Assembly (NCBI GenBank): GCA_900542575.1
Contig: UQOE01000006.1
Location: 1 to 64,000, forward strand
Length of the DNA stretch: 64,000 nt
DNA from: an uncultured Oscillospiraceae bacterium
GTDB lineage: Bacteria > Bacillota > Clostridia > Oscillospirales > Acutalibacteraceae
Reading direction: 5' to 3'
The position numbers were made by a program, and so were the translations under genes. Under the pieces are notes generated by a model. It saw only the letters and a program-made list of their open reading frames with translations. It was not told the DNA's origin and made no database searches. Below are positions 55,900 to 63,899 of this stretch, one piece after another (positions within the stretch are counted from its first letter, which is position 1; every line of letters starts with the position of its first letter).

Positions 55900-56566
55900 T
55901 TTTCTGCTCCTTTACTTTTTCGCGGATCCAGTCGCAGAACTCGTCCACGCCCTCGCCGGTTTTGGCGGAGATGGGAATGACTTTTGCGTTCGGATTCAGC
56001 TTTGCAATGTGCTCTCTGACCTTGTCCATGTCGAAGTCGAAGACCGGCATGGCATCGCACTTGTTGACGAGAACCAGATTGCATTTTGTAAAGATGAGCG
56101 GATACTTCAGCGGCTTATCGTCGCCCTCCGGGACCGAGAGGATGCAGACATTCTCCTGGGAACCGGTGTCAAATTCTGCAGGACAGACCAGATTGCCGAC
56201 GTTTTCCAGGAAGACAACATCCAGATTTTCTGCGCCGAGCTCCTTCAGGCCCTGGCGGGACATGTCCGCGTCCAGATGGCACATGCCGCCGGTGTGGAGC
56301 TGAATGGATTTGACGCCGGCATTGGCAATGGTCTTTGCGTCGACGTCAGAGTCAATATCGGCCTCCATGACGCCGATTTTCATCTCGTCCTTCAGGCGGG
56401 CAATGGTCGCCAGCAGCGTCGTGGTCTTGCCCGACCCGGGCGAAGACATGATGTTGATATAGAGCAGCTTATCTTTTTTCAGGCTGCCGCGGAGCACATT
56501 GGCGTCCGCGTCATTGTCGTCGAGAATGGATTTCTTGACGTCCAGAATTTTAACAGAATCCGTCAT
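55892..56566 (-). CDS. hypB: Hydrogenase/nickel-enzyme maturation GTPase HypB
   Basis: This 224-residue copy has the P-loop MSSPGSGKTT, EADIDSDVDAK, the intact metal pair Cys96-His97 (GMCHLDADM), Cys128 in NLVCPAE, and NKCD for guanine. It is a standard metal-site HypB without the N-terminal high-affinity nickel motif. No hypA, hypCDEF or [NiFe] hydrogenase gene is in the window, and the hydrogenase at 30.7 kb is iron-only. The glyoxalase at 8.9 kb is of a nickel-using type, but a client is not established. A promoter and palindromes lie at 56611-56644. AAGGAGG precedes the ATG. Confidence 0.93.
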   Translation of the reverse strand: MTDSVKILDVKKSILDDNDADANVLRGSLKKDKLLYINIMSSPGSGKTTTLLATIARLKDEMKIGVMEADIDSDVDAKTIANAGVKSIQLHTGGMCHLDADMSRQGLKELGAENLDVVFLENVGNLVCPAEFDTGSQENVCILSVPEGDDKPLKYPLIFTKCNLVLVNKCDAMPVFDFDMDKVREHIAKLNPNAKVIPISAKTGEGVDEFCDWIREKVKEQKNG

Positions 56567-56610
56567 CAGGATTCCTCCTTACTTGAAATTATAAAAATTA
56601 CTAGTTTATA

Positions 56611-56644
56611 CTTGTATTCTACAAGAGAGATTGTAGAAATTCAA
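56611..56644 (-). promoter_or_regulatory. hypB promoter with overlapping palindromes
   Basis: Minus strand TTGAAT (56639-56644), 17 bases, TAGAAT (56616-56621). Two perfect inverted repeats overlap it: CTTGTA-TTC-TACAAG (56611-56625) and CTACAA-N6-TTGTAG (56619-56636). They share the half site TACAA and suggest a dimeric repressor at the -10 region. Confidence 0.55.
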
Positions 56645-56720
56645 CCGATATTCTGGGACATTTTTTGAATCCTTGTTCACAGAATTGTCTGATTTGTGAC
56701 AACCCAGGAGGTCGATACCC

Positions 56721-57545
56721 ATGCACAAGCCCAAAGCCATTTTTCTCGACCTGGACGGCACCCTGCTCTCCGGCGACAAGACCATTCCGGCCGAAAATAC
56801 GGCCGCCATTCAGGAGGCCGCACAGCTGGGGACCCAAATTGTACTCTGCAGCGGCCGGCCTCCGGTCACCATGCAGAATATCATCCGGGAACTGGGGCTG
56901 GACACCCTTGGCGGAACCGCCATTTGCTTCAACGGCGCTGCCCTCTACGACTGCGGAAATGGGCGCATGCTTCAGGCATCCCGGCTCGATCCTGATCTGG
57001 TCCGCGCAGTTTTTTCCGAAGCAGATGCCCTTGGCATTCACACACAGGTCTATGACGCCGGCGGACTTGTCACCCGTTCTATGGATCGGGAGACAGAATT
57101 CTACATGAAGACCACCGGCATTCCGGACCGCCTGCTGCCCTCACTCCCGGACGGACTTACGGAGATGCCGTGCAAAATGCTCTGTATCTCGCTGGATGAT
57201 CCGGATCGCCTGGAGACGCTGAAGCAGCGCCTGCTTGCTTCTTATGGCGCACGGATTAATGTGTTTTACTCCTCGGAATCCTTTTTGGAGATCGTCCGCA
57301 CCGGCGTCGACAAAGGGAGTGGCATCCGACAGCTCTGCCGGCTTCTGCAGATATCCCCGGAGGACACGATCGGCGTCGGCGACTCCGAAAATGATCTTTC
57401 CATGCTGCACACCGTCGGTTTCGCCTGCTGCATGGCCAACGGCACCGGGGAATGCAAGGCGGCAGCCGACTATATTACAGAGCGGGACTGCGACCACGGC
57501 GGCGTGGCCGAGGTCATCCGCAGATTTCTCCTGGAGGTATCCTGA
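56721..57545 (+). CDS. Cof-type HAD hydrolase
   Basis: The 274-residue protein is a HAD-superfamily phosphatase of the Cof/YidA type: DLDGTLL with the nucleophile Asp, LCSGRPP, a C2-type cap and the late GVGDSENDLSML with the metal-binding Asp pair. Such enzymes dephosphorylate sugar phosphates, flavin or PLP compounds; the substrate cannot be told. CAGGAGG precedes the ATG. Its stop overlaps the next start by one base (TGATG). Confidence 0.9.
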   Translation: MHKPKAIFLDLDGTLLSGDKTIPAENTAAIQEAAQLGTQIVLCSGRPPVTMQNIIRELGLDTLGGTAICFNGAALYDCGNGRMLQASRLDPDLVRAVFSEADALGIHTQVYDAGGLVTRSMDRETEFYMKTTGIPDRLLPSLPDGLTEMPCKMLCISLDDPDRLETLKQRLLASYGARINVFYSSESFLEIVRTGVDKGSGIRQLCRLLQISPEDTIGVGDSENDLSMLHTVGFACCMANGTGECKAAADYITERDCDHGGVAEVIRRFLLEVS

Positions 57546-58066
57546 TGCGCAGACTTCTCATTGTCATCGATATGCAGAATGATTTCATTGACGGCGCCCT
57601 CGGCACGCCGGAGGCAGAGGCCATCGTCCCGGCTGTTGCGGACAAAATCCGTTCCTATCCGTCCGCCGACGTCTTCGCCACCCGTGACACCCATCCGGAG
57701 AATTATCTGGAGACCCAGGAGGGAAAGAATCTGCCGGTTCCCCACTGCATTGCGGGGACAAAAGGCTGGGAGATTGCCCCGTCCCTCGCACCGCTCATTC
57801 CGGAAGACCACGTTTTTGACAAACCCACGTTCGGCTCCACCGACCTCGCCGCATTTCTCGCCGCGGAGAACCGGAAAGCGCCCCTTGAGCTGGAGCTGGT
57901 CGGCCTCTGCACCGATATCTGCGTCGTCTCCAACGCCCTGCTGCTGAAAGCCGTTATGCCGGAAGTCCCCATTACGGTGGACAGCGCCTGCTGCGCCGGA
58001 GTCACTCCGGAGAAACACGCCGCAGCTCTTGCGACCATGCAGAGCTGCCAGATCCAGGTGAAATAA
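57545..58066 (+). CDS. Nicotinamidase-like cysteine hydrolase
   Basis: The 173-residue protein belongs to the isochorismatase-like fold. The catalytic triad is visible: Asp in VIDMQNDF, Lys in FDKPTFGS and Cys in GLCTDICVVSNAL. A metal site like that of nicotinamidase PncA appears as RDTHPENY and PHCIAGTKGWE. Nicotinamidase turns nicotinamide into nicotinate for NAD salvage, which would fit the nearby nad genes and the nicotinate-sensing repressor. A related amidase role is possible. GGAGG lies before the ATG, which overlaps the HAD stop codon. Confidence 0.85.
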   Translation: MRRLLIVIDMQNDFIDGALGTPEAEAIVPAVADKIRSYPSADVFATRDTHPENYLETQEGKNLPVPHCIAGTKGWEIAPSLAPLIPEDHVFDKPTFGSTDLAAFLAAENRKAPLELELVGLCTDICVVSNALLLKAVMPEVPITVDSACCAGVTPEKHAAALATMQSCQIQVK

Positions 58067-58082
58067 GGGCGCATTCCGCTGG

Positions 58083-58250
58083 ATTAGTACCTGATCGTCC
58101 TATATAAAAAAACCGGTACCAGGATTTTTGATCGTAAGCCGTTCTATGATTAAATATCTGGTACCGGTTTTCTGTATTTTGAAGTCCGGTACCAGAAAGG
58201 ACCTCAAAAGCCGGGCCTGACGGTTCCTATAGCCAAATCGGGTACCACAG
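58083..58250. repeat. Cluster of GGTACC-centred repeats
   Basis: Four copies of a 10-base motif lie in a gene-free gap: CCGGTACCAG (58113-58122), its inverse CTGGTACCGG (58158-58167), CCGGTACCAG again (58186-58195) and the diverged CGGGTACCAC (58239-58248). The first pair extends to a perfect 14-base inverted repeat (58109-58122 with 58158-58171) with a 35-base loop. Short frames through it exist but have no ribosome site. It may be a dispersed intergenic repeat or a protein-binding array. Confidence 0.6.
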
Positions 58251-58264
58251 GAGAAAAGAAAATA

Positions 58265-58294
58265 GATGCCCCTCTGTAAAGCACAGGGGAGCAT
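58265..58294 (-). terminator. Terminator after thrH
   Basis: An imperfect stem (GATGC-CCCTcTGT with ACAgGGG-GCATC) is followed on the minus strand by TATTTTC. Confidence 0.6.
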
Positions 58295-58311
58295 CCATGC
58301 ATAACTTTTGT

Positions 58312-58914
58312 TTAGCCCAGATTTTCCTTAATGGCAGCCAGGAGCTCATCGTACTCCTCAAAGGCCGGAATTTCCGGATATTCGGCTTTAATGGCGTCCG
58401 TAGACTTGAACAGGAAGCCCGCTTTCGATGCCTGAATCATGCCGATATCGTTGTGGGAGTCGCCGCTGGCAATGGTATCAAAGCCGCAGGACTGCAGCGC
58501 CTTCACGGTAGTCAGTTTGGACTGTTTGCAGCGCATTTTGAAGCCGGTAATCTCACCGTCATCGGCGACAACCAGCTCGTTGCAGAAGATGGTGGGCATG
58601 CCGAGCTTTTTCATGAGCGGACCGGCGAACTGCGTAAAGGTATCACTCAAAATGATGACCTGGGTCAGGCTGCGGAGCTCATCGAGGAACTCTTTGGCGC
58701 CGGGCATCGGATCGATCGTGGCGATGACGTCCTGGACTTCTTTCAGGCCGAGGCCGTGTTCCTTCAGAATATTCAGGCGGAATTTCATGAGCTTATCGTA
58801 ATCCGGCTCATCGCGTGTGGTGCGTTTCAGCTCCGGAATGCCGCTGGCCTCCGAGAACGCAATCCAGATTTCGGGGACGAGTACCCCTTCCATGTCCAAA
58901 CAAACAATATCCAT
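58312..58914 (-). CDS. thrH: Phosphoserine phosphatase/homoserine phosphotransferase ThrH
   Basis: ThrH is a HAD-family enzyme that dephosphorylates phosphoserine and can pass the phosphate to homoserine. The 200-residue protein has CLDMEGVLVPEIW (nucleophile Asp with the family's EGVLVPE variation), the ILSDTFTQF segment and the GDSHNDIGMI metal site. Length and motifs fit ThrH better than SerB. It is a single gene between two repeats/terminators, with a GGAAAGG site upstream. Confidence 0.92.
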   Translation of the reverse strand: MDIVCLDMEGVLVPEIWIAFSEASGIPELKRTTRDEPDYDKLMKFRLNILKEHGLGLKEVQDVIATIDPMPGAKEFLDELRSLTQVIILSDTFTQFAGPLMKKLGMPTIFCNELVVADDGEITGFKMRCKQSKLTTVKALQSCGFDTIASGDSHNDIGMIQASKAGFLFKSTDAIKAEYPEIPAFEEYDELLAAIKENLG

Positions 58915-59034
58915 AGTGACGAAGTCCTTTCCTCATCGTTCATCTTGAAAACTAATGAGGCTATGATAGTACATTTCGCAGGGACATTCAAGCGCTCTCG
59001 AACTCAATATTCTGAATCCGCACCTCTCTGTCGC

Positions 59035-60645
59035 CTAGCTTTTAAACAGCGTCTTCAGGATTCCTCTTGCCAGAGACGCACCGAGGTTTCCGCCTATAGT
59101 CTTCCCGGCGGAACCGAATTTGCTGCCCACCGACTTGCCAATCTCCCGGCCGATGCTGCCGGCGGTGGAGCTGGCGACGCTTCGGACGGCGCTCTTGCGC
59201 TGCTTTTCCCTGCGCGTGCGCTCCCGCTCCTCCTCTTTTGCGGATGCAGCCTCTGCGCGCGCCTTTCGGGCGGCCTCGGTTTTCGCCAGGGCGGCCTGCT
59301 CCTTTGCGCGGGCGGCGTTCTCCTGAGCCCTCTGTTTTTCCGCTTCGGCTTCCAGATTCTTCCGCTCCAGAAATTCGTAGGCAGAGTCGCGGTCTACGGA
59401 GTCGGAGTATTTGGTATTTAGGGCGGATCCCGCAATTTGGGCGGTGCGGACCGCCTCATCGAGCAAGCCCATCTGGGACTCCGGGGGCAGGATGCGGGTT
59501 CTCTGGACCACCGTAGGAATGCCCTGGTCATCCAGGACCGAGACCAGCGCCTCACCGATTCCGAGATTCTGCAGCGTCTCGGCGGTGTCAAACTCCGGGT
59601 TGGCTCGGAACGACGCGGCGGCGCTCTTGATGCTCTTCTGCTCTGCAGGCGTGTAGGCGTGCAGAGCATGCTGCACCTTGTTGCCGAGCTGAGCCAGGAC
59701 ATCGTCCGGAATGTCCGACGGCGTCTGAGTAATAAAGTAGATGCCGATGCCTTTGGATCGAATTAATTTGACCACCTGCGAAACCTTCTCCTTCAGCGGC
59801 TTCGAGGCGCTGTCAAAGAGCAGATGGGCCTCATCGAAGAAAAAGACGAGTTTCGGCCGGTCCAAGTCGCCGACCTCGGGGAGGGTCTCGTAGAGCTCCG
59901 AGAGCATCCAGAGCAGATACGTGGAGTACATAGTCGGATGGAGCGCCAGTGTGCGGCAGTCCAGAACGTTGATGACGCCGAATCCGGTGGCGGGATCTGT
60001 CCGGATCCAGTCCCGGACATCCAGTGCCGGTTCGCCGAAGAAGAGATCTCCGCCGTCGGTCTCCAGCTGCAGAAGCTTCCGCTGGATAGCCCCAATTGAC
60101 TGCTTTGGAATATTTCCATATTTCGCAGAATACTCCTGCGCATGCTCTCCTGTGTACTGGAGCATAGAGCGCATATCTTTGGTGTCGAGGAGGAGCAGAC
60201 CCTCTTCGTCCGCAATGCGGAAGACGATATCAAGGATTCCCTCCTGGGTCTCGTTGAGCTCGAGGATACGTGACAGCAGCAGCGGGCCCATTTCCGTAAC
60301 GGTGGTCCGAAGCGGCATCCCCTCTTTGGCATAGACGTCCCAAAACTCCGTTGGGAATCCCCGAAAGGCAAAGCCTTCTTCTCTCAGACCCATGCTGTCC
60401 ATGGACTGTTTGACCCGTTCCGATTCGCTGCCGGGGAGAACCATGCCGGAGAGATCTCCCTTGACATCTGCGAGAAAGACCGGCACACCGGCCTCGGAGA
60501 AGGACTCCGCCATCACCTTGAGCGTAACCGTCTTGCCCGTGCCGGTGGCCCCTGCAATGAGGCCGTGGCGATTCGCCATTTGGGGAAGCAAAACGACTTT
60601 TTCCTCCCCCGCTTTTCCAAGAAATACTTTTCCGTCCTGAAACAT
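59035..60645 (-). CDS. HerA-like ATPase (DUF853/YjgR type)
   Basis: The 536-residue protein is a HerA/FtsK-type P-loop ATPase: Walker A GATGTGKTV (about 32-40), FLADVKGDLSG, Walker B LVFFFDEAHLLF (about 266-277), and FITQTPSDIPDDVLAQLGNKVQHALHA in outline with the sensor residues. A long Ala/Glu/Arg-rich coiled coil (about 420-490) and a Gly-rich hydrophobic tail follow. The family has a possible DNA- or protein-pumping role, but none is proven. It is not next to NurA, so the HerA-NurA DNA-repair pair is not indicated. Confidence 0.88.
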   Translation of the reverse strand: MFQDGKVFLGKAGEEKVVLLPQMANRHGLIAGATGTGKTVTLKVMAESFSEAGVPVFLADVKGDLSGMVLPGSESERVKQSMDSMGLREEGFAFRGFPTEFWDVYAKEGMPLRTTVTEMGPLLLSRILELNETQEGILDIVFRIADEEGLLLLDTKDMRSMLQYTGEHAQEYSAKYGNIPKQSIGAIQRKLLQLETDGGDLFFGEPALDVRDWIRTDPATGFGVINVLDCRTLALHPTMYSTYLLWMLSELYETLPEVGDLDRPKLVFFFDEAHLLFDSASKPLKEKVSQVVKLIRSKGIGIYFITQTPSDIPDDVLAQLGNKVQHALHAYTPAEQKSIKSAAASFRANPEFDTAETLQNLGIGEALVSVLDDQGIPTVVQRTRILPPESQMGLLDEAVRTAQIAGSALNTKYSDSVDRDSAYEFLERKNLEAEAEKQRAQENAARAKEQAALAKTEAARKARAEAASAKEEERERTRREKQRKSAVRSVASSTAGSIGREIGKSVGSKFGSAGKTIGGNLGASLARGILKTLFKS

Positions 60646-60728
60646 AGGCGTCTCCTCTCATTGATTTCTGCGTCCAGCTTACCATATTCCGGCAAAACTG
60701 TCGCCGCCCTGTTTTCCGGAAAAGAAGA

Positions 60729-60768
60729 AAAAAATACGGCAGCCCGCTTTTTCGAGCAGACTGCCGCA
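60729..60768 (-). terminator. Terminator after the membrane protein gene
   Basis: A hairpin on CGGCAG/CTGCCG with an inner GCT/AGC pairing is followed on the minus strand by ATTTTTTTC. Confidence 0.75.
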
Positions 60769-60775
60769 GATATGT

Positions 60776-61456
60776 TTATTTCACTTCGTAGTAATAGTCG
60801 TCGCTCTTTGGCTGTTCGTCACAGAGAAAGACCAGCCAGCTCAGGAAGAAAGAGGCGGCGAGGAAGAACAGTACTGTGAGCACAATGACCCAGAGCGGGC
60901 GGGACAGGATGTCCAGAAATGAGTACGGGTTGGTACTGAAATTGAAATAGACCAGCGGGGCAAAAAGCGCGGAATAGACAAGACATACGCCGACCGGCCA
61001 CCAGACATTTCGAAAACGGATACGCGGGTGCTGTTCAAACAGGACAAACGAGAGAAAAGCCAGGATTGGCACCAGAAAATGCAGGAACAGGCTGGAACCC
61101 AGGAACATGCTCTTGAGGTAGCCCTCGGATGGACCCTGGAGAATGATAACCGTTGCAAAGACGATAACCAGCAGCGAAGTAGAAGTATAGGACAGGGCTT
61201 TCACCGTGCCGGAGAGTTCCTCCCGTTTTCTCTGCAGACAGTGCCGGGCGCAGCGAATGACAACTGCAGACGTGACTACAGCGAAAAGATTTGCGAGCAC
61301 GCCGAACTTCAGAAGCGCTGTCAGATGGTACGTGGCGAATTCTATAATGATGCCTATGACGGCAAAGAGAATGAGAAGAAGGTTGCAGAGGATTGCGCCA
61401 ACCAATTTTCCGCGGTTGAACAGAACCGAGGCCCCCTGCGGGAGCTTACGAGGCAT
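60776..61456 (-). CDS. Six-span membrane protein (Pr6Pr-like)
   Basis: The 226-residue protein has six hydrophobic spans and a layout like the Pr6Pr/FAR-17a family: a Tyr-Thr-rich third loop (ALSYTSTSLLVIVF), then LHFLVPILAFLSFVLFE and a WPVGVCLVYSALFAPLVYF stretch. Function is unknown. I start at ATG 61454-61456, with GGAGG seven bases upstream. It is divergent from an AraC-type regulator, which may control it. Confidence 0.72.
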   Translation of the reverse strand: MPRKLPQGASVLFNRGKLVGAILCNLLLILFAVIGIIIEFATYHLTALLKFGVLANLFAVVTSAVVIRCARHCLQRKREELSGTVKALSYTSTSLLVIVFATVIILQGPSEGYLKSMFLGSSLFLHFLVPILAFLSFVLFEQHPRIRFRNVWWPVGVCLVYSALFAPLVYFNFSTNPYSFLDILSRPLWVIVLTVLFFLAASFFLSWLVFLCDEQPKSDDYYYEVK

Positions 61457-61526
61457 ATCAGCCCCTCCTTTCTGTCCCCATTGTACCGACAGATTGTGAA
61501 TGATCCATGTCGAATTGGAAAATTGG

Positions 61527-61555
61527 TTGCGCATAATCTGCGATTCTGCTATATT
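61527..61555 (+). promoter_or_regulatory. Promoter of the AraC-type regulator gene
   Basis: TTGCGC (61527-61532), 17 bases, TATATT (61550-61555), 35 bases before the GTG start. Confidence 0.65.
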
Positions 61556-61590
61556 GAGCACGAAATTTCAAAGGAAGGGGGAATTTCTCC

Positions 61591-62823
61591 GTGCTGAACT
61601 CCGATCCGGAGGACCGGCTCGACTGGTTCTCCGACCTTATGCCCTGTGCGGAAGGTCTGTTTCTCTCGGTATACAGCACACGCTGGCAGCTCTTTCGCAG
61701 CACCTGCCCGGAACATCTGCAGCGGTACTGGGATCTTGTCTTTCGCGCATCGGAAGCACCCCGCTATGTGGAACCGCTGCTGCTGAACGGCGGGAACCCG
61801 GTCATCTTCAGCGCCGCGGTCGATCTCACCTGGATCATCGTACCGAACCGAAATCGGGGCCGGCTGCAGAACTACGCGGTCCTGGGCCCGCTGTTTCTCT
61901 CCACCATGAGCGCCGAGGAGCTGGAACAGGCGCTGAACCGCTTTCATTTTCAGAAGATCTCTCCGCGGGAATATCTGGACCACTTAAACGACCTGCCCAG
62001 CCTGCAGTATCCGTCCTTTCTGCTTCTCGGGAAGATGCTGAATCGAACCCTGAATGGGGAGACGCTGGATTACACTGAGTTCCAGCTGGCCTCCCCCAAG
62101 AGCCTCACGGTCCGCCCGGAGGAACGCCTCACGTGCGATCTGCTGGTGGAATCCTCCCACGGCCGCTCCGACATTGAGGATCTACTGCTCGAGCAGATTA
62201 AGTCCGGCAATCTGAATTACCGCACCGACATCCCGTCGCTGCAGCTTGGGCAGTATGGAGAACTGGCGCCCGGGAGCACGCTCCGCCAGCTCAAAGACGA
62301 ATTCATCATTGCCACCACGCTCTGCAGCCGTGCAGCCATGGAAGGCGGCCTTTCCCGGCAGCAGTCGCTGTCTCTCGCAGACAGCTATATCCGCCAGGCA
62401 GAGGCGGCCGATACCATCGCCGAACTTATGACTATTTACGACCCGATGGTCGACGACTATATCCGCCGGGTCCATTTTATCCGGCAGAAGAGAGATTATT
62501 CCCCAGCGGTACGCAGCTGTATCAATTATATAGAGGAACACATCGGAGAGCCGCTGTCCATCCGTTCCGTGGCAGAGGGAACCGGATATACCGGCTATTA
62601 TCTCTCCGCCCTGTTCCGCCGGGAGACCGGCATGCCTCTGGGCGACTATATGAAAAAGCGCAAAGTTGAGCACGCCAAGCGGCGCCTTCTGCGCTCCAAC
62701 GCCCCGGTGGCATCCATTGCAGAGGAGTTCGGATTTGCCTCTCCCAGTCATTTTTCAGCTGTGTTCCGGGATCTGACCGGCTGTTCCCCGACCGAATTTC
62801 GCCGTAGCGGCGGCAATCCTTAA
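61591..62823 (+). CDS. AraC-family transcriptional regulator
   Basis: The 410-residue protein has a long N-terminal sensor part (about 1-300) of no clear family and a C-terminal AraC DNA-binding domain with two helix-turn-helix motifs (EPLSIRSVAEGTGYTGYYLSALFRRETG in outline, then ASIAEEFGFASPSHFSAVFRDLTG), ending CSPTEFRR. The start is GTG with AAGGGGG nine bases upstream. The sensor part resembles those of regulators that control sugar or two-component type systems in Clostridia, but the ligand is unknown. Its stop codon overlaps that of the convergent GIY-YIG gene. Confidence 0.9.
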   Translation: MLNSDPEDRLDWFSDLMPCAEGLFLSVYSTRWQLFRSTCPEHLQRYWDLVFRASEAPRYVEPLLLNGGNPVIFSAAVDLTWIIVPNRNRGRLQNYAVLGPLFLSTMSAEELEQALNRFHFQKISPREYLDHLNDLPSLQYPSFLLLGKMLNRTLNGETLDYTEFQLASPKSLTVRPEERLTCDLLVESSHGRSDIEDLLLEQIKSGNLNYRTDIPSLQLGQYGELAPGSTLRQLKDEFIIATTLCSRAAMEGGLSRQQSLSLADSYIRQAEAADTIAELMTIYDPMVDDYIRRVHFIRQKRDYSPAVRSCINYIEEHIGEPLSIRSVAEGTGYTGYYLSALFRRETGMPLGDYMKKRKVEHAKRRLLRSNAPVASIAEEFGFASPSHFSAVFRDLTGCSPTEFRRSGGNP

Positions 62824-63080
62824 TTTTCAGCCTGAAAGCCCGCCGCCAGTGCCGCCTTCTCGGCCCGGGTCATATCGTGCTTTATGTGCCATTCGCGGCT
62901 CATGGCCTCCCCCTTTGAGGCAAAGGTCTCATAGTAGACCAGCCGCACCGGGCGGCGCGATCTCGTGTATTTGGCGCCGCGCCCCTCGTTATGCACCGCG
63001 ACCCGATGCGCGAGGTCTCCGGTATAGCCGCAATAGAAGGTACCGTCCGCGCATTCCAGCAAATAAGTATAGTAATTCAT
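62820..63080 (-). CDS. GIY-YIG domain protein (UPF0213/YhbQ-like)
   Basis: The 86-residue protein is a small GIY-YIG nuclease-fold protein: YYTYLLECADGTFYCGYT with both Tyr-containing strands, the catalytic-type Arg in HRVAVHN, GRGAKYTRSRRPVRLVYYE with the Glu, and a C-terminal basic helix. Members may nick or bind DNA. I start at ATG 63078-63080 with a near AGGA site. Its stop overlaps the AraC stop codon (TTAA) tail to tail. Confidence 0.9.
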   Translation of the reverse strand: MNYYTYLLECADGTFYCGYTGDLAHRVAVHNEGRGAKYTRSRRPVRLVYYETFASKGEAMSREWHIKHDMTRAEKAALAAGFQAEN

Positions 63081-63136
63081 GCTTCCTATCTTACCATACG
63101 GTGTACAATAGAGGTCAAAAAAGGAGGCTGTTTGCC

Positions 63137-63703
63137 ATGCTCTCACTGGAAGAGGCAAAGAAAATCAATTCCACGATGGTGCAGGAACACTCCCTGCTCC
63201 TGCACGCCGCCAATGTATCCGCCGCCATGGAGGCGCTGGCGGAACACTTCGGGGAAGATCCGAAGCACTGGGCCGCCGTCGGCTGGCTCCACGACTATGA
63301 TTACGAAAAATATCCGGAAGAACATCTGCAGCACACGGAGGAGCCGCTCCGCGTCGCCGGTATCCCCGATGAGGACATCCGCGCCATACTCAGCCACGGG
63401 TACGGCATCGTAAATGATATAGAGCCAAAAACCGAGATGGAAAAATGTCTGTACACCGTCGACGAGATGACCGGTATTATTCAGGCTGCCGCCCGCATCC
63501 GTCCCCACGGCATTGTCGACATGCCGGTCAAAAGCTTTATGAAGAAGTTCAAAGACAAAAAATTTGCAGCCAAATGCGACCGGGATCTCATCCGAAACGG
63601 CTGCGCCATGCTGAACATGGAGGTCCGGGACGTCGCCGCCATTGCCATGGAGGGCATGAAAAAGCACGCCGCCGAGCTGGAACTGCTTGGGACAGAGGCA
63701 TAA
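63137..63703 (+). CDS. HD-domain hydrolase-like protein
   Basis: The 188-residue protein is an HD-superfamily phosphohydrolase-like protein: HAANVSAAMEALA with the first His, GWLHDYDYEKYPEEH with the HD pair, SHGYG and a late Asp in TVDEMTG. Small HD proteins of this type are thought to cleave phosphate esters of nucleotides, but the substrate is not known. AAGGAGG precedes the ATG at 63137. A -10-like TACAAT lies at 63104-63109. Confidence 0.87.
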   Translation: MLSLEEAKKINSTMVQEHSLLLHAANVSAAMEALAEHFGEDPKHWAAVGWLHDYDYEKYPEEHLQHTEEPLRVAGIPDEDIRAILSHGYGIVNDIEPKTEMEKCLYTVDEMTGIIQAAARIRPHGIVDMPVKSFMKKFKDKKFAAKCDRDLIRNGCAMLNMEVRDVAAIAMEGMKKHAAELELLGTEA

Positions 63704-63723
63704 TTATCATCGAAAATCGCGAA

Positions 63724-63764
63724 AACGGCGATCCACCCGAAAGAGTGGGTCGCCGTTCTTTTTT
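63724..63764 (+). terminator. Terminator after the HD gene
   Basis: A long stem (AACGGCGA-CCACCC against GGGT-TCGCCGTT) with a short loop is followed by CTTTTTTG. Confidence 0.85.
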
Positions 63765-63797
63765 GTGTCAGCGGGAAGAGCCAGTTTTCATCGTCAG

Positions 63798-63899
63798 CGG
63801 CAGATCCGATTTTATGTTTTGCCTTTCGATCTGCCAGATCAGCAAAAAATTCACTTTGCAATCTGCCATTTTGGCAAAAACACTTAAATAGATCTGCCA
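63798..63899. repeat. Spaced ATCTGCCA repeats
   Basis: GATCTGCCA occurs at 63828-63836 and 63891-63899, AATCTGCCA at 63860-63868, and the inverse CGGCAGATC at 63798-63806. The three direct copies are spaced 32 and 31 bases, about three helical turns. The AT-rich spacers differ. The last 100 bases of the window hold nothing else I can name. Confidence 0.55.

Noticed and set aside
58147..58221. A 24-codon plus-strand frame inside the GGTACC repeat cluster
   Set aside because: There is no ribosome site or promoter, and the residues simply translate the repeats.
63828..63899. Short repeats at about 31-base spacing considered as a CRISPR array
   Set aside because: The repeat unit is only 8-9 bases, the spacing is the repeat plus spacer together, and no cas gene is present.
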